Of a stretch of DNA of 64,000 nt, positions 61,409-64,000 are shown one piece after another. The notes below the pieces were generated by a model, which saw only the letters and a program-made list of their open reading frames with translations, had not been told where the DNA came from and searched no databases. Each line of letters opens with the position of its first letter. Positions within the stretch are counted from its first letter, which is position 1. This DNA comes from Ruminococcus sp. (GTDB lineage: Bacteria > Bacillota > Clostridia > Oscillospirales > Ruminococcaceae): contig JAFXSC010000022.1 of assembly GCA_017525915.1 (NCBI GenBank), positions 248,001 to 312,000 on the forward strand. The letters run 5' to 3'. The position numbers and the translations under genes were made by a program.

Positions 61409-61825
61409 ATGAATTCCACTGATCTTATTCTCTGCGCCATTGCGGCTGCTGCACTCGATATATGTGCAATGGTGCTGATAATCTCGGCTTATACGGAAAG
61501 GCGTTCAAGCAAGCGCTACTGGAAGCGGACTACCGGTCTCATGGAACTTACAGAGCCGGGTGTTCAATTTCCGCTCGACTGCGATGAGCTTCTTATCGGC
61601 AGACACGCCTCTGCCGATATCAGGCTTGCTGATATATCCGTTTCGCGCTATCATGCCATGCTCACCGTTGACTCCGGAAGATGGACGATAACGGACATAG
61701 GCTCAAAATCGGGAATTTTCATAAACGGCAACCTTGTCAAGAAGGCTGTCCTCCGCGAGAACGATATGATATCAATAGGCTCGCACAGGCTCGTTTTCCG
61801 CAGAAGGAGGGAGAAAAGTGAATAA
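61409..61825 (+). CDS. FHA-domain membrane protein
   Basis: The 138-residue protein has one N-terminal helix (ILCAIAAAALDICAMVLIIS) and a forkhead-associated domain: LLIGRHASADIRLADISVSR, then HAMLTVDS, TITDIGSKSGIFINGN and ISIGSHRLVF. The conserved phosphothreonine-binding Arg, Ser and Asn positions are present. It overlaps the FtsW-like gene by 8 nt, so it probably coordinates with it in response to Ser/Thr kinase signalling. CAGGAGG precedes the ATG. Confidence 0.9.
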   Translation: MNSTDLILCAIAAAALDICAMVLIISAYTERRSSKRYWKRTTGLMELTEPGVQFPLDCDELLIGRHASADIRLADISVSRYHAMLTVDSGRWTITDIGSKSGIFINGNLVKKAVLRENDMISIGSHRLVFRRRREKSE

Positions 61826-63113
61826 CCCGGTATCCTACGTTTTCTCATGCCTTTTTGTCCTTGCTGCACACGGCGCTATGCTCGCAAATGTTTTCATCAA
61901 CGGCAGTTACGAGACAGTTACCCAGCCGATTATACTCACCGCTGCGGTCATGCTCCTCGATGTGGCTTACTTCATAGTCATGCTGTTCTTCCGACAGACA
62001 ACTTATACCGTTGATTTTCTCCTTGTGCTCGTTCTGAATATGAGCGTGATATTCCAGTCCTGCTTCGGCGGAGTGCATTTCTCGGTGAAGCACTATATCA
62101 CTGCTATCGTTGCCATTGCTGCCTGCCGCGGAGGTTATCTCCTCTGCCGCGACTACCGCTGGCTTCAGAGAAAGAAGAAATACTTCTACATAGGCATAGG
62201 AATATGTATGCTGCTCATTCTGACGCTCACCGGCAGCAGAAGTATGTGGATATCCATTGGCTCGTCAACTATACAGCCTTCGGAGTTCATGAAGCCTCTG
62301 TTCATTCTCGCCTGCGCGACCTCAGTTACCGAACAGCTCAACAAGAAAAAGGTGCTCATATTCAATGTAGTCTATGAGAATATCACGCTTCTCGGACTGA
62401 TGCTCGCAATATGCCTGCTTCAGTGGTGGTGCCGCGATCTCGGAAGTCTTCCGACGTTCATGGGCATATACATATGCGGCTTCCTTCTGAGGATATGTTA
62501 TCCCAAAGCCAAGTTCTCGAAGAAAACCTTCATTACTGCCGGCATTGGTTTGATGATCGTTGCACTGATTGCTATAAAGCTCGCTCCGGACTACGTTCAG
62601 GAGCGTCTGCACTCCGATATCTGGAATGATCAGGACGGCAGCGGCTATCAGCAGTCTCAGGCTCTCATCGGCATCGCAAACGGCGGCTGGATAGGCAAGG
62701 GTCCCGGTCAGGGCGCTCTCTGCAATGTTTTCGCTCATGACAACGATATTGTATTCGCTACTGTATGCGAGGAATGGGGACTTCTCTACGCGCTGATGAT
62801 GATATTCGTTCTGCTCATAATGATGGCTGTACCGCTTATCGTACCGCCGCGCTCATACTACCACGCAACTATGGCTGCCGGTGTATGCGCCGCATTCACG
62901 GTTCAGACTGCGCTGAACATCTTCGGTTCTTGCAACATGATACCGTTCACAGGTGTTACTATACCGTTCATATCCTCGGGTGGAAGCTCAATGCTCGTCA
63001 GCGGATTCATGGCAGGTATGCTTATCGCTGCAGTATCACCTTCCCTTAAAGAACCGAAGCTCAGACCTGCAAGGCCAGCCATTCCTGCTCCGGCATGGAG
63101 GTATCAGAGATGA
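61818..63113 (+). CDS. FtsW/RodA/SpoVE-family glycan polymerase
   Basis: The 431-residue protein has about ten helices and SEDS signatures: SIGSSTIQPSEFMKPLFILA, RDLGSLPTFMGIYI, IANGGWIGKGPGQGAL, TVCEEWGLLYALMMIF, and GVTIPFISSGGSSMLVSGFM. SEDS proteins polymerise peptidoglycan with a class B PBP. Start is GTG with GGAGGG 6 nt upstream. The partner PBP begins at its stop codon. Role in division or elongation cannot be told from sequence. Confidence 0.93.
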   Translation: MNNPVSYVFSCLFVLAAHGAMLANVFINGSYETVTQPIILTAAVMLLDVAYFIVMLFFRQTTYTVDFLLVLVLNMSVIFQSCFGGVHFSVKHYITAIVAIAACRGGYLLCRDYRWLQRKKKYFYIGIGICMLLILTLTGSRSMWISIGSSTIQPSEFMKPLFILACATSVTEQLNKKKVLIFNVVYENITLLGLMLAICLLQWWCRDLGSLPTFMGIYICGFLLRICYPKAKFSKKTFITAGIGLMIVALIAIKLAPDYVQERLHSDIWNDQDGSGYQQSQALIGIANGGWIGKGPGQGALCNVFAHDNDIVFATVCEEWGLLYALMMIFVLLIMMAVPLIVPPRSYYHATMAAGVCAAFTVQTALNIFGSCNMIPFTGVTIPFISSGGSSMLVSGFMAGMLIAAVSPSLKEPKLRPARPAIPAPAWRYQR

Positions 63114-64000
63114 AAAGTATCAGACGATGCCAGCACATAATGAGCGTGTTTCTTGTCCTCTTCATTGCGGGAATGGTAACGCTCGTCGTAAAAATACAGC
63201 GTGAATCCTCCTTCTACATGATGAATTCGCGTGAGCACAAGCTCGGTATGGTATACGACAGGAACGGTGATATCCTCTATGATGGTACGCTTGAAGAAGG
63301 CGATACGAGCAAATACCCTGCCGGTCATTTCGTTGACGTCGGCAATATAATAGGCGATGACAAGGGACAGATGTCCAACACTCTCGTTGCCAGAAATCTC
63401 GACAAGCTTAACAATTACAGCTTCTCGGAAGGACTTGTCAGCCAAGGCGGCAAGGCGGCTATCTATACCACCCTCGACCACAAGGCAAATCAGGCAGTAT
63501 ACAACGCATTCTACGGTAATGACGGCTGTGCGGTCGCATATAATTACATAACCGGAGAGATCCTCGTTTCAACAAGTCTCCCCTCTGTTGACATCACCAA
63601 GGGCTATGACGATATTGACAGCTTCCGCAGCGGCACACTGCTCTCAAAAACGCTACGCAGAACAGTTCCCGGCTCGACGCAGAAGGTATCGACTGTGCTC
63701 TCAGCCCTCGAAATAATGGGCGCTGACAAGCTCCTCGCCAAGAGCTTTACCTGCACCGGAAAATACATTAACAAGGACGGAAAGGAGATTGACTGCCACG
63801 AGATATACGGCGGTCATGGCACTCTGAACCTCCAGCAGGCTGTTGAGAAGAGCTGTAATCCCTATTTTGCACAGCTCATAGAGGACCCTGACCTTCCGCT
63901 CTCCAAGCTCATATCCCAGTACCGCAAGCTCGGCTATGCCGTTAATGATGACGCCCCCGGGTATTTCAGCATTGATGGTATCGAATGCGAAAAAGCTTCC
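63110..64000 (+). CDS. Class B penicillin-binding protein, N-terminal part (3' end outside window)
   Basis: The frame starts at an ATG overlapping the FtsW-like stop (ATGA) with GGAGG upstream and stays open to the window end (297 codons). A single N-terminal helix (IMSVFLVLFIAGMVTLVVKI) is followed by a short linker region instead of a large dimerisation domain. The transpeptidase domain has SxxK at VPGSTQKVSTVLS, and SxN at VEKSCNPYFAQL. It is the cognate transpeptidase of the SEDS protein. Confidence 0.85.
   Translation, partial: MKSIRRCQHIMSVFLVLFIAGMVTLVVKIQRESSFYMMNSREHKLGMVYDRNGDILYDGTLEEGDTSKYPAGHFVDVGNIIGDDKGQMSNTLVARNLDKLNNYSFSEGLVSQGGKAAIYTTLDHKANQAVYNAFYGNDGCAVAYNYITGEILVSTSLPSVDITKGYDDIDSFRSGTLLSKTLRRTVPGSTQKVSTVLSALEIMGADKLLAKSFTCTGKYINKDGKEIDCHEIYGGHGTLNLQQAVEKSCNPYFAQLIEDPDLPLSKLISQYRKLGYAVNDDAPGYFSIDGIECEKAS

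Overview
The window looks like chromosomal DNA of a Ruminococcus-like member of the Oscillospiraceae/Ruminococcaceae (anaerobic Clostridia). The signs are moderate GC content, dockerin and cohesin modules joined by Thr-rich linkers, BspA-type leucine-rich repeats, a CotH lipoprotein, an RNase P RNA, RNase J, a GdpP-type phosphodiesterase and a low-GC Gram-positive style FHA/FtsW/PBP cluster. No CRISPR array, prophage or complete insertion sequence was seen.

Region 1 (1-17.2 kb, minus strand) is the metabolic core. Nine tightly packed genes, fumC-hdrB-hdrC-hdrA-flxD-flxC-flxB-flxA-frdB, plus a tenth, frdA, form one apparent operon followed by an AAE-family anion transporter. Fumarase makes fumarate. 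The Flx-Hdr genes encode a soluble flavin-based electron-bifurcating NADH dehydrogenase/heterodisulfide-reductase-like complex. FrdAB lacks any membrane anchor subunit, and FrdA lacks the histidine that normally binds FAD covalently. The transporter could export succinate. Upstream lie rex (the NADH-sensing repressor), icd, a small membrane protein, a microbial PARG and aconitase. Good Rex-operator candidates sit before both aconitase and the fumC operon. Together this is a split TCA cycle: an oxidative arm to 2-oxoglutarate and a reductive arm to succinate. The central hypothesis is a cytoplasmic, ferredoxin-coupled fumarate reductase system under redox control.

Region 2 (17.3-31.4 kb) is a surface/cellulosome-type island. 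It holds a papain-like protease with LRRs and a dockerin, a CotH lipoprotein, a two-cohesin plus dockerin adaptor-like protein, a beta-helix protein with dockerin pairs at both ends and an SLH-like segment, a broken dockerin gene that duplicates a neighbour's 3' end, and a Thr-rich lipoprotein.

Region 3 (31.5-47.6 kb) is mixed: tRNA-Pro, a diguanylate cyclase, pta, a pyridoxamine-phosphate-oxidase-fold protein, a cyclophilin, a DUF1858 protein, a U32-peptidase-like protein carrying a Gly/Pro/Ala/Met repeat, a surface glycan operon (GT-C, FAD oxidoreductase, GtrA, GT2-like), tRNA-Gln, a MATE transporter, an ACT regulator with homoserine dehydrogenase, a PC4-like protein and the RNase P RNA.

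Region 4 (47.6-64 kb) is mainly housekeeping on the plus strand: a bacterial-PH-domain pair (minus), a Na+/alanine symporter, a degenerate phosphohexomutase-like protein, rnj, gdpP, rplI, dnaB, tilS, ftsH, and then FHA-FtsW-PBP, which runs off the window end.
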